Counted from the first letter of the stretch, positions 8,527 to 16,856 are shown. The stretch: DNA of 64,000 nucleotides from an uncultured Lachnospiraceae bacterium (GCA_900315505.1 OMZG01000003.1:93898-157897); one strand, 5' to 3'. Translations and numbers: made by a program. Notes: generated by a model from the sequence alone, not told the origin.

Positions 8527-9252
8527 TCATGTTATTATGAAGAAAACAATCATTAACGGGATGATACATGCATACAGTATATCATAAACCGATAGCTTAT
8601 GCCTTGTAAAATTCCTGTATGTACCGTTGAAGCATCTGCACTCCATAGCTTCCGTTGTCTCCTCTGACATTCGGGACGATTTGAGAAATACAGTTCCAAG
8701 TATTCCGCCTGCTGCCTGCATGCGTGATTTGTCCTGGCGATGAACAGATACAGCACGGAGAATATATGCCTCGTGGATCGTCTGACATAAGCGTGAGAGA
8801 ATAGTCAGGAATCTGACAGTCATATCAAGTGTCATAGTGAAAACATCAGGTAGATGCAGCTGTGAAAATGAACCGGTGATCTCCTTCCAGCTCAGGTCTT
8901 CATTCATGATAGCAAGTATAAGAATCGAGACCAGAACCTTCATCGTGACTGTAAGCATGGTCCGCGGATTGCCTAGAAATACTGCCGGGAGCATGATGAT
9001 CATTGTAAAAATGACCGGCAGCGGAAGTCGTTTCAGGACACGTGTCATGGAATGAGTCGGAAGAAAAGCCAGGTGCATCAGTTCGACAGCCAGTACGGTT
9101 ATCACAAATATGGCATTCGAAGAGCAGGCACACAGAATGATAGCAAGAATTGAAACGAGCATACGAAGAACAGGAAGGACTTTTGAATCCTTCCTGTATC
9201 TGGTGTCATTATCTATTATTCCTGAAATAAGTCGTAAAATCCTGTCAGTCAT
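8527..9252 (-). CDS. cbiQ: Transmembrane subunit of an ECF-type nickel/cobalt transporter (CbiQ/LarQ-like)
   Basis: A 241-residue membrane protein with several hydrophobic segments. It carries the conserved cytoplasmic coupling motif SRMSEETTEAMECRCFNG, the CbiQ/EcfT helix with an A-M-x-x-R/C-x-F pattern that contacts the ATPase. It couples ATP hydrolysis by CbiO to metal movement by CbiM. Its ATG overlaps the cbiM TGA (ATGA), so the two are translationally coupled. Confidence 0.88.
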   Translation of the reverse strand: MTDRILRLISGIIDNDTRYRKDSKVLPVLRMLVSILAIILCACSSNAIFVITVLAVELMHLAFLPTHSMTRVLKRLPLPVIFTMIIMLPAVFLGNPRTMLTVTMKVLVSILILAIMNEDLSWKEITGSFSQLHLPDVFTMTLDMTVRFLTILSRLCQTIHEAYILRAVSVHRQDKSRMQAAGGILGTVFLKSSRMSEETTEAMECRCFNGTYRNFTRHKLSVYDILYACIIPLMIVFFIIT

Positions 9253-10244
9253 ACAGTCTCTGTCTCTTCACGTCTGCCGAGTACAGCGCCTATCAGCCTG
9301 AAAACTATGATAAGTACTGCGACACCGATTACTGCGCTTAGTATATATGCTGTCCAGTCAGGCAGTCCTTTGAGTGAATAATCCGGAAGCAGTGATTGCA
9401 ATGAGAATCCATCTGCCATTCCCCTAGGTGTGTATCCGGCTCCTGTTTCAGCAATCTCGTCAGTTCCCCATTCACCCCAGGCTGTTCCCTCGGCGATAAG
9501 TCCGAGAGGGGTAGCAACGATCAGGGCACCTAGAAGAACTTTAAGAGAAAGGGAGACACCCGCCTCTTCTTTCTTTTCTGAGAAAAATCCCGGCGCAGCC
9601 TTCATCACGAAAGCAAGGATTGCAACCGTAAATACGACCTCAGCCAGTCCGAAGATTGTCAGATGTCCTGCCATCATTGAAGGTATTGAGACATTCAGAC
9701 CGTAAGGGCAGTATAGCGCATTCCCGGCAGAATCCCTGAAGAGCATCGGCTGGATTCCGAATTCAACGGCGGCACAGAAGGCAGCAGCATTGATTCCTAT
9801 ATATGAGCCGGCTCCGGCGGCGACGAGATCCCTTTTCTTATTCGTCCCGAAGTGAGGGGATATCACATGAGCCACGGCATATCCTACGAACGGAAGCACA
9901 AAAGCCATGTTAAAGCAGTTGGCTCCAAAAGACAGGATTCCGCCATCACCGAATATGAGCGCCTGAAGTAGTAGTGCCACACTTACGGAAATACACGAAG
10001 CATAAGGCCCTAATAGGAGCGCTATCAGAGTTCCGCCAACAGCGTGCCCAGTCGTGCCTCCTGGGAGCGGGATATTAAACATCATTCCAAGAAATGAGAA
10101 CGCTGCTCCGACGCCCATCATTGCCACCTTTTTAGGAGGCAGTTCTTTTTTTATTTTGTTCACTGAGACAATCCAGGCAGGCACAACGGCGGCCGTCATC
10201 ACGGCACAGGTCTGGGGACTCAGATAATTATCCGGGATATGCAT
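9249..10244 (-). CDS. cbiM: Substrate-binding membrane subunit of an ECF-type nickel transporter (CbiM/LarMN-like, with CbiN-like tail)
   Basis: About 331 residues. The start MHIPDNYLSP, then PLPGGTTGHAVGG with the metal-site His and GDGGILSFGANCFNM, are CbiM/NikM hallmarks. After about residue 230 a tail with a membrane segment, a loop ending PDYSLKG, and a last membrane segment matches CbiN/PDGFLE, as in fused LarMN. I place the start at the second Met (10244) because CbiM binds Ni/Co through the N-terminal amine and His2. The ATG at 10253 would add three residues and lose that site, although a weak GAG favours it. Context (larB, larC) indicates nickel. Confidence 0.9.
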   Translation of the reverse strand: MHIPDNYLSPQTCAVMTAAVVPAWIVSVNKIKKELPPKKVAMMGVGAAFSFLGMMFNIPLPGGTTGHAVGGTLIALLLGPYASCISVSVALLLQALIFGDGGILSFGANCFNMAFVLPFVGYAVAHVISPHFGTNKKRDLVAAGAGSYIGINAAAFCAAVEFGIQPMLFRDSAGNALYCPYGLNVSIPSMMAGHLTIFGLAEVVFTVAILAFVMKAAPGFFSEKKEEAGVSLSLKVLLGALIVATPLGLIAEGTAWGEWGTDEIAETGAGYTPRGMADGFSLQSLLPDYSLKGLPDWTAYILSAVIGVAVLIIVFRLIGAVLGRREETETV

Positions 10245-10322
10245 ACTTTTCATAAGCTCAAAACCATATGATCATGATTTACCGGAATGTGGCTCTGAGC
10301 AAGTTCCTTTCTTTAAATTTAA

Positions 10323-10400
10323 TTGGACTTTTCTGCCGATAAAAGCTATCATTTATATTAAGAAAAATTATTGAAGGAGACAAGCCCCCACGGGGGTTAT
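10323..10400 (+). promoter_or_regulatory. csoR-lar operon promoter with a C/G palindrome in the leader
   Basis: TTGGAC (10323-10328) and TATCAT (10347-10352) are 18 nt apart. A good GAAGGAGA lies at 10374-10381 but is 30 nt from the csoR ATG. Between them is CCCCC-AC-GGGGG followed by TTAT (10385-10400), which resembles the C-tract/G-tract operators of CsoR/RcnR-family repressors. It could be an autoregulatory operator or an RNA hairpin. Confidence 0.5.
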
Positions 10401-10411
10401 TTTTTGGAAAA

Positions 10412-10693
10412 ATGAACCATACACATACACATGACCCCGAAGAGGTAAAGGCAATCGTAAACCGTCTGGCTAAGGCGGTCGGACACCTCGATTCAGTGAA
10501 GAGAATGGTAGAAGACGGAAAGGACTGTTCAGATGTGCTGATACAGCTCTCAGCAGTCAGATCTGAGATCAATAATGCAGGCAAGCTCATTTTAAAAGAG
10601 CATATGGAGCACTGCATTGTAGAGGCTGTGGAGCAGCATGATGACGAAGCTATCCAGAAGATGAACAAGGCAATTGACCAGTTTATGAAATAG
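10412..10693 (+). CDS. CsoR/RcnR-family metal-sensing repressor, Cu(I) or Ni(II)
   Basis: A 93-residue all-helical DUF156 regulator. The metal-ligand set Cys39-His64-Cys68 reproduces the Cys-x24-His-x3-Cys spacing of copper-sensing CsoR and nickel-sensing InrS. The N-terminus MNHTHTHD adds His3/5/7, and an N-terminal His3 is a nickel/cobalt ligand in RcnR. The ORF is first in the larC-larB operon and divergent from the nickel transporter, which argues for nickel. However, copA, 7 kb away, has textbook CsoR operators and no other csoR is in the window. Only a weak GGA precedes the ATG. Family is sure, metal is not. Confidence 0.88.
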   Translation: MNHTHTHDPEEVKAIVNRLAKAVGHLDSVKRMVEDGKDCSDVLIQLSAVRSEINNAGKLILKEHMEHCIVEAVEQHDDEAIQKMNKAIDQFMK

Positions 10694-10697
10694 GATT

Positions 10698-11504
10698 ATG
10701 GGACAGACATTATATTTAGATTTAGGAACAGGAATAAGCGGTGATATGACTGCAGCAGCTCTAATAGACTTAGGCGGAGACCAGTCATTATTGAAGAAGG
10801 GGCTCGATAGTATGACCGTCGGTGGGTTCAAGACAGAAATTACAAGGGTGAAAAAGTCAGGAATCGACTGCTGTGATTTCAATGTGATCCTTGACAGCAA
10901 GCACGATGGTCATGACCATGACATGAATTATCTGTATGGTCCGGAAGAGACTCAGGAACATCATGCTCATCACCATCATCATGAGCACCGTAGCTATCAG
11001 GATATCAAAGATATAATCGACAAGGCTGACATTACAGATGGTGCGGGAAAGCTGGCACATAAGATTTTTCTTATATTAGCAGAAGCAGAGTCGAAGGCTC
11101 ATGCAGTACCTGTTGATGAGGTGCATTTCCATGAGGTGGGTGCAGTAGATTCGATAGTAGATATACTTTCGATCGCAATACTTTTTGATTCACTTGATAT
11201 AAGTGATGTAATCATCCCACAGATCACAGAGGGTACAGGTCATGTCAGGTGCCAGCACGGAGTGATTCCGGTTCCGGTGCCTGCAGTCGTAAATATCGCT
11301 GAAAAGTATGCTCTGCCGCTTCATATAGCAGAGGATAGATATGGAGAGCTCGTGACACCGACAGGAGCAGCATTTGCAGCTGCAGTGAAGACGAGTGAAG
11401 AACTGCCTGAGAAGTTCCATATCAAAAAGTGCGGACTTGGAGCAGGCAAGAGAGAATATGAGATTCCTGGAATCGTGCGTGCGATGATAATAGAGAAAGT
11501 CTGA
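10698..11504 (+). CDS. larC: Nickel insertion protein LarC, first domain only (LarC1)
   Basis: A 268-residue protein starting 4 bp after the regulator. YLDLGTGISGDMTAAALIDLG, the His-rich loop between about residues 70 and 98 (HDGHDHD and EHHAHHHHHEH), VHFHEVGAVDSIVDILS and PVPVPAVVNI are the LarC N-terminal domain. In full LarC this domain is followed by a CTP-using domain that inserts nickel into the pincer nucleotide cofactor of lactate racemase-type enzymes; in Lactiplantibacillus plantarum the two are joined by a frameshift. Here the protein stops at the end of domain 1 (GIVRAMIIEKV) and no second domain is encoded downstream in any frame. Confidence 0.87.
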   Translation: MGQTLYLDLGTGISGDMTAAALIDLGGDQSLLKKGLDSMTVGGFKTEITRVKKSGIDCCDFNVILDSKHDGHDHDMNYLYGPEETQEHHAHHHHHEHRSYQDIKDIIDKADITDGAGKLAHKIFLILAEAESKAHAVPVDEVHFHEVGAVDSIVDILSIAILFDSLDISDVIIPQITEGTGHVRCQHGVIPVPVPAVVNIAEKYALPLHIAEDRYGELVTPTGAAFAAAVKTSEELPEKFHIKKCGLGAGKREYEIPGIVRAMIIEKV

Positions 11505-11534
11505 ATCAGTAAACATTGATGGGAGAATAGAGCC

Positions 11535-11864
11535 ATGATTCTGATCTTGTCAGGAAAATATCAGGGAGAAGAGACTTTTGTAAAAGAGCATTTCCCTGGG
11601 AAAAACATACCCGCAAAGAATGTAGATGAGTATGATTTTTCAATTGAAGAAGATATAGATAAGGCCGCAGCAGAACTGGCTGTACAGGTGATGGAAGATA
11701 AAAGTGATATCATACTCTGCCATATCCTGGGATGCGGAGTCGTGCCGATAGATGAGATGCAGAGATATCATGCAGAGCTTGTCGGGCGTACATCCTGCCT
11801 TCTTGCAGAAAAGGCCGATGAAGTCTGGATAGTAAGAGCAGGTATTGGTCAGCAGATAAGATGA
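11535..11864 (+). CDS. CobU-like (adenosylcobinamide kinase-related) protein lacking a P-loop
   Basis: A 109-residue protein. Its C-terminal half (CHILGCGVVPIDEMQRYHAE, GRTSCLLAEKADEVWIVRAG) resembles the end of CobU, which has NEVGxGIVP...GxxNQxxAxxADxVxxVxxG. The N-terminus begins like CobU (ILILSG) but KYQGEETF replaces the GxxxxGKS nucleotide loop, and the middle of the family (usual length about 170-190) is missing. It therefore probably cannot act as a cobinamide kinase. No other cobalamin gene is nearby. Position between larC and larB suggests a role with the nickel cofactor, which is inference. The stop codon lies inside a family A repeat. Confidence 0.6.
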   Translation: MILILSGKYQGEETFVKEHFPGKNIPAKNVDEYDFSIEEDIDKAAAELAVQVMEDKSDIILCHILGCGVVPIDEMQRYHAELVGRTSCLLAEKADEVWIVRAGIGQQIR

Positions 11865-11890
11865 AAAAGGGACCCGTCCCCTTTTTCACT
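11859..11890. repeat. short palindromic repeat, family A, overlapping a stop codon
   Basis: The GATGAAAAAGGGAC/GTCCCCTTTTTC palindrome begins at the AGATGA that ends the CobU-like gene. The TGA (11862-11864) is part of the repeat. Confidence 0.72.
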
Positions 11891-11920
11891 TTCAATGTTT
11901 TTTATATAAAAGGAATTGAA

Positions 11921-12613
11921 ATGACACATAATTACGAAGAGATGGGTTTTGCAAAAATAGATACTGACCGGAAAGAGCGGACCGGTTTTCCTGAGGTTGT
12001 TTTCTGCGAAGGAAAGCAGGATGATTTTCTTGTAGAGATATATAAGAAGCTTGTAGAAAAAGAAGGTCAGGCCTTCGGTACGAGGGCAACGCAGCATCAG
12101 TACGAGATTGTAAAAGAGGCTATTCCTGAGGCTGAATATGACCCTACCGGAAGGATTTTGAAGGTTGCTCCGAAGGATCCGGTTGAAAAAATCGGACTCA
12201 TCGCTGTATGTACCGCTGGTACTGCAGATATTCCGGTTGCTGAGGAAGCTGCCCAGACTGCCGGGTATTTCGGTGGAAATGTTGAGCGGATATATGATGT
12301 GGGAGTCAGTGGGATTCACAGACTTTTATCAAAGACCGATGCAATCCAGAAGGCTAACTGCGTGATCTGCATAGCAGGAATGGAAGGCGCGCTCGCAAGC
12401 GTGATAGGCGGGCTGGTATCTAATCCTGTGATTGCTGTTCCAACGTCGGTCGGCTACGGAGCAAGCTTTCACGGAGTATCGGCGCTGCTTACCATGATCA
12501 ATACCTGTGCCAATGGAGTCTCAGTTGTAAATATTGACAATGGTTATGGAGCTGGATATATAGCGACACAGATCAACAGACTGGCGGTGCGAGGTAAGAG
12601 GTGCCAAGCGTGA
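11921..12613 (+). CDS. larB: Nickel pincer cofactor biosynthesis carboxylase LarB
   Basis: A 230-residue protein of the AIR-carboxylase (PurE-like) fold. LarB carboxylates and hydrolyses nicotinic acid adenine dinucleotide in the first step of the nickel pincer nucleotide pathway. GQAFGTRATQHQYEIVK, CTAGTADIPVAEEAAQTAGY, the Cys in ANCVICIAGMEGALASVIGGL and AVPTSVGYGASF are family signatures. The frame is open back to 11861, but that stretch is the palindromic repeat. The ATG at 11921 after AAAGGAATTGAA is preferred. larE and larA are not in the window. Confidence 0.9.
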   Translation: MTHNYEEMGFAKIDTDRKERTGFPEVVFCEGKQDDFLVEIYKKLVEKEGQAFGTRATQHQYEIVKEAIPEAEYDPTGRILKVAPKDPVEKIGLIAVCTAGTADIPVAEEAAQTAGYFGGNVERIYDVGVSGIHRLLSKTDAIQKANCVICIAGMEGALASVIGGLVSNPVIAVPTSVGYGASFHGVSALLTMINTCANGVSVVNIDNGYGAGYIATQINRLAVRGKRCQA

Positions 12614-12626
12614 GGTAAGAGATGTC

Positions 12627-13181
12627 ATGGCGTCAGGGGATTATAGAAAAAAATATAATAAGATCAGGAATGGGATTCCACAGGAAGTCAGGGATAGAAA
12701 ATCAGAGGCAATAGTCGGGAAAATCAGACAGAACTGGAGCCGCTTCGATTCATATGATAGAGATTTTCTCTGCTATTATCCGCTTGGAAGTGAACCGGAT
12801 CTGCTTGAACTATGCAAATGGATTCTTTCAAATAACTGGAATCTGTATTTTCCTGTGACAGAAAAGGATGGTATTCATTTCTACAGAGTAAATGATCTGG
12901 ATGGTTTTGCGAAAGGTACCTTCGGAGTCATGGAGCCTGTAGACAGGTCTGTAGAGTACAAGGGAGAGTACGGAGTGTCATTCACACCGGGACTCGTATT
13001 CGACAGGCAGATGCACCGCATCGGATATGGCGGAGGTTACTACGACAGATTTTATGCGGCGCATCCTGATATTTGCAGAATCGGGATCTGCTTTTCGGAA
13101 TGTCAGACAGAGGCAATACCTTATTATGAGTGGGATAAGCCGATGGATATGATATTTACAGACATTGAACAGGAGGCTTGA
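12627..13181 (+). CDS. 5-formyltetrahydrofolate cyclo-ligase (MTHFS)
   Basis: A 184-residue enzyme that converts 5-formyl-THF to 5,10-methenyl-THF using ATP, returning stored folate to the one-carbon pool. The N-terminal Lys/Arg-rich helix, LCYYPLGSEPDLLEL, GVSFTPGLVFDRQ and the nucleotide-binding GYGGGYYDRFYA near the C-terminus are diagnostic. It begins 13 bp after larB and 12 bp before the HAD gene, so it is probably on the same transcript although the function is unrelated to nickel. Confidence 0.92.
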   Translation: MASGDYRKKYNKIRNGIPQEVRDRKSEAIVGKIRQNWSRFDSYDRDFLCYYPLGSEPDLLELCKWILSNNWNLYFPVTEKDGIHFYRVNDLDGFAKGTFGVMEPVDRSVEYKGEYGVSFTPGLVFDRQMHRIGYGGGYYDRFYAAHPDICRIGICFSECQTEAIPYYEWDKPMDMIFTDIEQEA

Positions 13182-13193
13182 GAGAAAAAAGAA

Positions 13194-14009
13194 ATGAAGC
13201 AGTACAGGAATTATATATTTGACCTTTACGGAACTCTTATTGATATTGAGACAGATGAAAGCAGTCCCACACTCTGGAAAAAGATGGCAGGACTGTATTC
13301 CGTATATGGAGCTGATTACACCTTTAATAAGCTCAGAGCCGGATATGCTGAAATGGTAGTAGAAGAGGAAAGAAGGCTCGGCGAAGAAACAGGATATAGT
13401 TATCCTGAGATAAAGCTGGAAAAGGTATTTGCAAGGCTCTATATTGAGGCAGAAAAAAGGCATGAGTCAGATCTTTATTTTAATGATTGTGACAATCCGG
13501 AGCAATTTATGAAAACAGATTTCATCTGCTTTATTTCCAATGCTTTCAGAGTGTTGTCCCGTAAAAAATGCCGTTTATATACTTATACTAAGAAGGTTCT
13601 TGATACACTTAAAGGAAGAGGCTGCGGGATTTATCTTCTTTCCAATGCACAACGTATCTTTACAATGCCTGAGATAGAGCAGACCGGTATAGCACCATAT
13701 TTTGATAAGATCTATATTTCTTCAGACTTCGGTGCGAGAAAACCAGAGCCTGCATTCATGCAGAAGCTCCTGTCAGACAGTGGCCTGAAGACAGAGGACT
13801 GCGTAATGGTCGGAAATGACTACGATTCCGATATAGGAATCGCAGCAGCAGTCGGAATGGACAGCATATTCTTAAATACTTTTAACCTCTCAGAACAGGA
13901 ACGGATCAGCCGCCTTGATGTAATGCGAAAGCGGGTCGGAAAACCTGCTTATACTCCTGTACTTACTGTAGAGGATGGGGATATAGGTGAGATTCTGAAA
14001 TCAGAATGA
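13194..14009 (+). CDS. HAD superfamily hydrolase (phosphatase-like)
   Basis: 271 residues. HAD motif I is FDLYGTLIDI (nucleophile and general-acid positions are D and Y, with Y replacing the usual second D), motif II is YLLSNA, the Lys is in GARKPEPAF, and motif IV is VMVGNDYDSDIGIA. The helical cap between motifs I and II indicates subfamily IA. DLYGTL variants are common in subfamily IA members. The substrate is unknown. It lies in the MTHFS-HAD cluster, with the proA promoter region just after it. Confidence 0.82.
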   Translation: MKQYRNYIFDLYGTLIDIETDESSPTLWKKMAGLYSVYGADYTFNKLRAGYAEMVVEEERRLGEETGYSYPEIKLEKVFARLYIEAEKRHESDLYFNDCDNPEQFMKTDFICFISNAFRVLSRKKCRLYTYTKKVLDTLKGRGCGIYLLSNAQRIFTMPEIEQTGIAPYFDKIYISSDFGARKPEPAFMQKLLSDSGLKTEDCVMVGNDYDSDIGIAAAVGMDSIFLNTFNLSEQERISRLDVMRKRVGKPAYTPVLTVEDGDIGEILKSE

Positions 14010-14072
14010 GGCTGTTGTCTTCATGGACGGAGATAAAGGGCACCCGGTCATTTTCAAGTAATCATCATATAT

Positions 14073-14101
14073 TTGAAAATCTGTTCGACTTATGGTAAAG
14101 T
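14073..14101 (+). promoter_or_regulatory. proA-miaB-ruvAB promoter with a possible SOS-type site in its spacer
   Basis: TTGAAA (14073-14078) and TAAAGT (14096-14101) are 17 nt apart, with TGG before the -10. The spacer holds ATCTGTTCG (14079-14087). The same octamer occurs three times upstream of the LysM gene at 62.5 kb, and the lexA promoter spacer has ATGTTCGATATGG. ruvAB lies downstream in the same direction. Confidence 0.5.
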
Positions 14102-14143
14102 ATTTAGGCTTACATGAGTCGGACTTTTTTATTGGAGAAATAT

Positions 14144-15385
14144 ATGACGATTGAAGAAATATGCAGAGCTGCATATGAAAATAAGTATGTGACGGCAAAG
14201 CTCGGGACAACAGAGAAAGATGATCTGATAGATCGCGCTGCGGATGATCTGGTAAAAAATACAGATGAAATACTAAAAGCCAATGATATAGATATGAAGA
14301 ATGGCGCAGGGCGAGGCATGGCTAAGGGGCTTCTTGACAGGTTGCATCTGACTGCTGAGCGAATAAAAGGAGTAGCCGATGGCATGAGACAGGTTGCCGA
14401 TCTTCCTGACCCGGTAGGTGAGGTCACGAAGATGTGGAAGCGTCCGAATGGCCTCATGATCGGACAGAAGAAGGTGCCTATGGGAGTCATAGGAGTCATA
14501 TACGAGGCCAGGCCGAATGTGACAGCTGATGTATTTTCCCTATGCTTTAAGACTGGTAATACCGTGATTCTTCGTGGTGGTTCAGCAGCTGCAAATACGA
14601 ATAAGGCAATAGTCGATTCTCTTCATGAGTCGCTTCAGGCAGCGGGCCTTCCTGATGAGTGTGTGCTCTATATCGAGGACACTTCTCATGAATCAGTGAA
14701 TGAATTCATGAAGATGGACAAATATGTGGATCTGCTGATCCCTCGTGGCGGAGCCGGCCTTATCAGAAGTGTCGTGGAGAATTCCACGATTCCTGTGATA
14801 GAGACAGGGACAGGCAACTGCCATATCTATGTGGATGAATATGCAGACATAGATATGGCTCTTCGTATCACAGATAATGCGAAGACCCAGAGAATCGGAG
14901 TCTGCAACGCGGCTGAGTCTCTTGTAGTTCATGAAAAAATAGCACCGGTATTTCTTCCGAAGCTCGCTGAACTATTTAAAGGACGCGTGTCACTTTTTGC
15001 AGACGAGCAGGCAAGAAAGTATCTCACTGATTCGTATGAAGCTACAGATGAGGACTTCGGCAGGGAGTATCTCGATTACAAGATGTCTGTAAAGACGGTA
15101 TCGGATATTGATGAGGCAATCCGTCATATCAATCACTACAATACAGGCCATTCAGAGGCAATCATTACTGAGAACTATACGAATGCGCAGAAGTTCCTCG
15201 ATGAGATTGATGCAGCCTGTGTGTATGTGAATGCATCGACGAGGTTTACAGATGGCAATGAATTCGGTTTCGGAGCAGAAATTGGCATCAGTACTCAGAA
15301 GCTGCATGCGAGAGGACCGATGGGACTCGACGCGCTGCTCTCGAGCAAATATATAATATATGGAAATGGACAGATCAGAGAGTAA
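14144..15385 (+). CDS. proA: Glutamate-5-semialdehyde dehydrogenase (gamma-glutamyl phosphate reductase)
   Basis: A 413-residue NADPH-dependent enzyme of proline synthesis that reduces glutamyl-5-phosphate to the semialdehyde. [32 protein letters not shown], the catalytic Cys in [16 protein letters not shown], and [23 protein letters not shown] (quoted in part) are ProA hallmarks. The ATG at 14144 has TTGGAGAAA 7 nt upstream and is preferred over the one at 14114. proB is not in the window. The end is followed closely by miaB. Confidence 0.95.
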   Translation: MTIEEICRAAYENKYVTAKLGTTEKDDLIDRAADDLVKNTDEILKANDIDMKNGAGRGMAKGLLDRLHLTAERIKGVADGMRQVADLPDPVGEVTKMWKRPNGLMIGQKKVPMGVIGVIYEARPNVTADVFSLCFKTGNTVILRGGSAAANTNKAIVDSLHESLQAAGLPDECVLYIEDTSHESVNEFMKMDKYVDLLIPRGGAGLIRSVVENSTIPVIETGTGNCHIYVDEYADIDMALRITDNAKTQRIGVCNAAESLVVHEKIAPVFLPKLAELFKGRVSLFADEQARKYLTDSYEATDEDFGREYLDYKMSVKTVSDIDEAIRHINHYNTGHSEAIITENYTNAQKFLDEIDAACVYVNASTRFTDGNEFGFGAEIGISTQKLHARGPMGLDALLSSKYIIYGNGQIRE

Positions 15386-15407
15386 TATCTCTTTTAGTAG
15401 AAAATAT

Positions 15408-16856
15408 ATGAGTGAATTTGAATACAAAGGTTCTCTCTCGGCCGTCACGACCGATATCCCGGTTACAGAGCCCCAGAGACAGTACTACTTTATGGGTAAA
15501 GTGAAGGAAATAGTTGATGAGAAAACAAGGGACCTGGGAAGGCCTCTTACTTTTCATGTGACGACATTCGGATGTCAGATGAATGCCAGGGATTCTGAGA
15601 AGCTTCGCGGAATCCTCTTAAAATGCGGATATACAGAGAAGGATGATGAAGATTCAGACCTTGTGCTCTACAATACCTGTACAGTCAGGGAGAATGCTGA
15701 TAATAAGGTTTTCGGCAGACTCGGAGTCCTTCATGGATATAAGAAGAAAAACAAGGAGATGCTAATCGGCCTCTGTGGCTGCATGGCTCAGGAGTCACCT
15801 GTCATAGAGAAGATCAGGAAGAGCTATCCGTTTGTCGATATGGTCTTCGGCACGCATAATGTCTATATGCTTGCCGAGATCCTCTACGAGAGGCTTACTG
15901 AGGATAAGAAGATTGTTGATGTAAGGGATAAGGCAGACCAGATAGTAGAGAATCTGCCGCTTGAGAGAAAGTACTCATTCAAGTCCGGAATCAATATCAT
16001 GTTTGGCTGTGACAATTTCTGCAGTTACTGCATCGTGCCATATGTCAGAGGACGTGAGAGAAGCCGTGAGCCGGAAGCCATTATTGATGAGATAAAGAGA
16101 CTCGTGGCCGATGGTGTGATAGAGGTAATGCTCCTCGGACAGAATGTCAATTCATATGGCAAGGGACTTGATGAGCAGATCAGCTTTGCAGATCTCCTCC
16201 GCAGGGTAAATGAGATTGACGGGCTTAAGAGAATCCGTTTCATGACATCACACCCGAAGGACCTGTCAGATGATCTGATAGATGCGATGGCAGAATGTGA
16301 TAAGGTATGCAATCACCTGCATCTGCCACTTCAGTCAGGAAGTGACAGAATCCTAAAGGACATGAACCGTCACTATACTAAGGAGAAGTACCTTACTCTA
16401 GTTGATAAGATAAGGAACAGGATCCCTGATATCGCCCTGACAACAGATATTATTGTGGGGTATCCGGGTGAGACAGAGGGAGACTTCGAAGAGACGATGG
16501 ATGTCGTGAAGCGTGTACAGTACGACTCAGCATTTACTTTTATCTATTCGAAGAGAAGCGGGACACCAGCAGCAAGACGCGATGACCAGATACCTGAAGA
16601 AGTGATAAAGGACAGATTTGACAGACTCCTTGCAGAGGTCAGAAGTGACGGTGAGAAGAAGGCAGGGGCACTTACGGGACAGACTCTTCCGGTTCTTGTC
16701 GAAGAAGTAAATAAGCAGGATAAATCACTTGTTACCGGACGTCTCACGAATAACAGCGTAGTGCATCTGCAAGGAGATGAATCACTTATCGGAAAGATAG
16801 TGGATGTAAGGCTGGAGGAGTGTAAGGGGTTCTATTATTTAGGGGATAGGATTTAG
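15408..16856 (+). CDS. miaB: tRNA-2-methylthio-N6-dimethylallyladenosine synthase
   Basis: A 482-residue radical SAM methylthiotransferase that adds a methylthio group to i6A37 of tRNAs reading UNN codons. The N-terminal domain has three cluster Cys (FGCQMN, NTCTVREN, LCGCMAQE). The radical SAM site is GCDNFCSYCIVPYVRG, and a TRAM domain ends the protein. Starts at 15360 and 15366 would overlap proA; none has a clear ribosome site, so 15408 (MSEFEYKG) is a judgement. The last residues and the stop are encoded by a 7-bp repeat array. The gene is followed by ruvAB. Confidence 0.93.
   Translation: MSEFEYKGSLSAVTTDIPVTEPQRQYYFMGKVKEIVDEKTRDLGRPLTFHVTTFGCQMNARDSEKLRGILLKCGYTEKDDEDSDLVLYNTCTVRENADNKVFGRLGVLHGYKKKNKEMLIGLCGCMAQESPVIEKIRKSYPFVDMVFGTHNVYMLAEILYERLTEDKKIVDVRDKADQIVENLPLERKYSFKSGINIMFGCDNFCSYCIVPYVRGRERSREPEAIIDEIKRLVADGVIEVMLLGQNVNSYGKGLDEQISFADLLRRVNEIDGLKRIRFMTSHPKDLSDDLIDAMAECDKVCNHLHLPLQSGSDRILKDMNRHYTKEKYLTLVDKIRNRIPDIALTTDIIVGYPGETEGDFEETMDVVKRVQYDSAFTFIYSKRSGTPAARRDDQIPEEVIKDRFDRLLAEVRSDGEKKAGALTGQTLPVLVEEVNKQDKSLVTGRLTNNSVVHLQGDESLIGKIVDVRLEECKGFYYLGDRI

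Noticed and set aside
10385..10404. C5/G5 palindrome followed by a T-run as a terminator
   Set aside because: It lies in the leader directly before the csoR ATG, with no gene upstream on that strand to terminate; an operator or leader hairpin is likelier, though attenuation is not excluded.
10254..10411. Possible NiCo or cobalamin riboswitch between cbiM and csoR
   Set aside because: No conserved aptamer motifs were found; only divergent promoters and the C5/G5 palindrome are visible.
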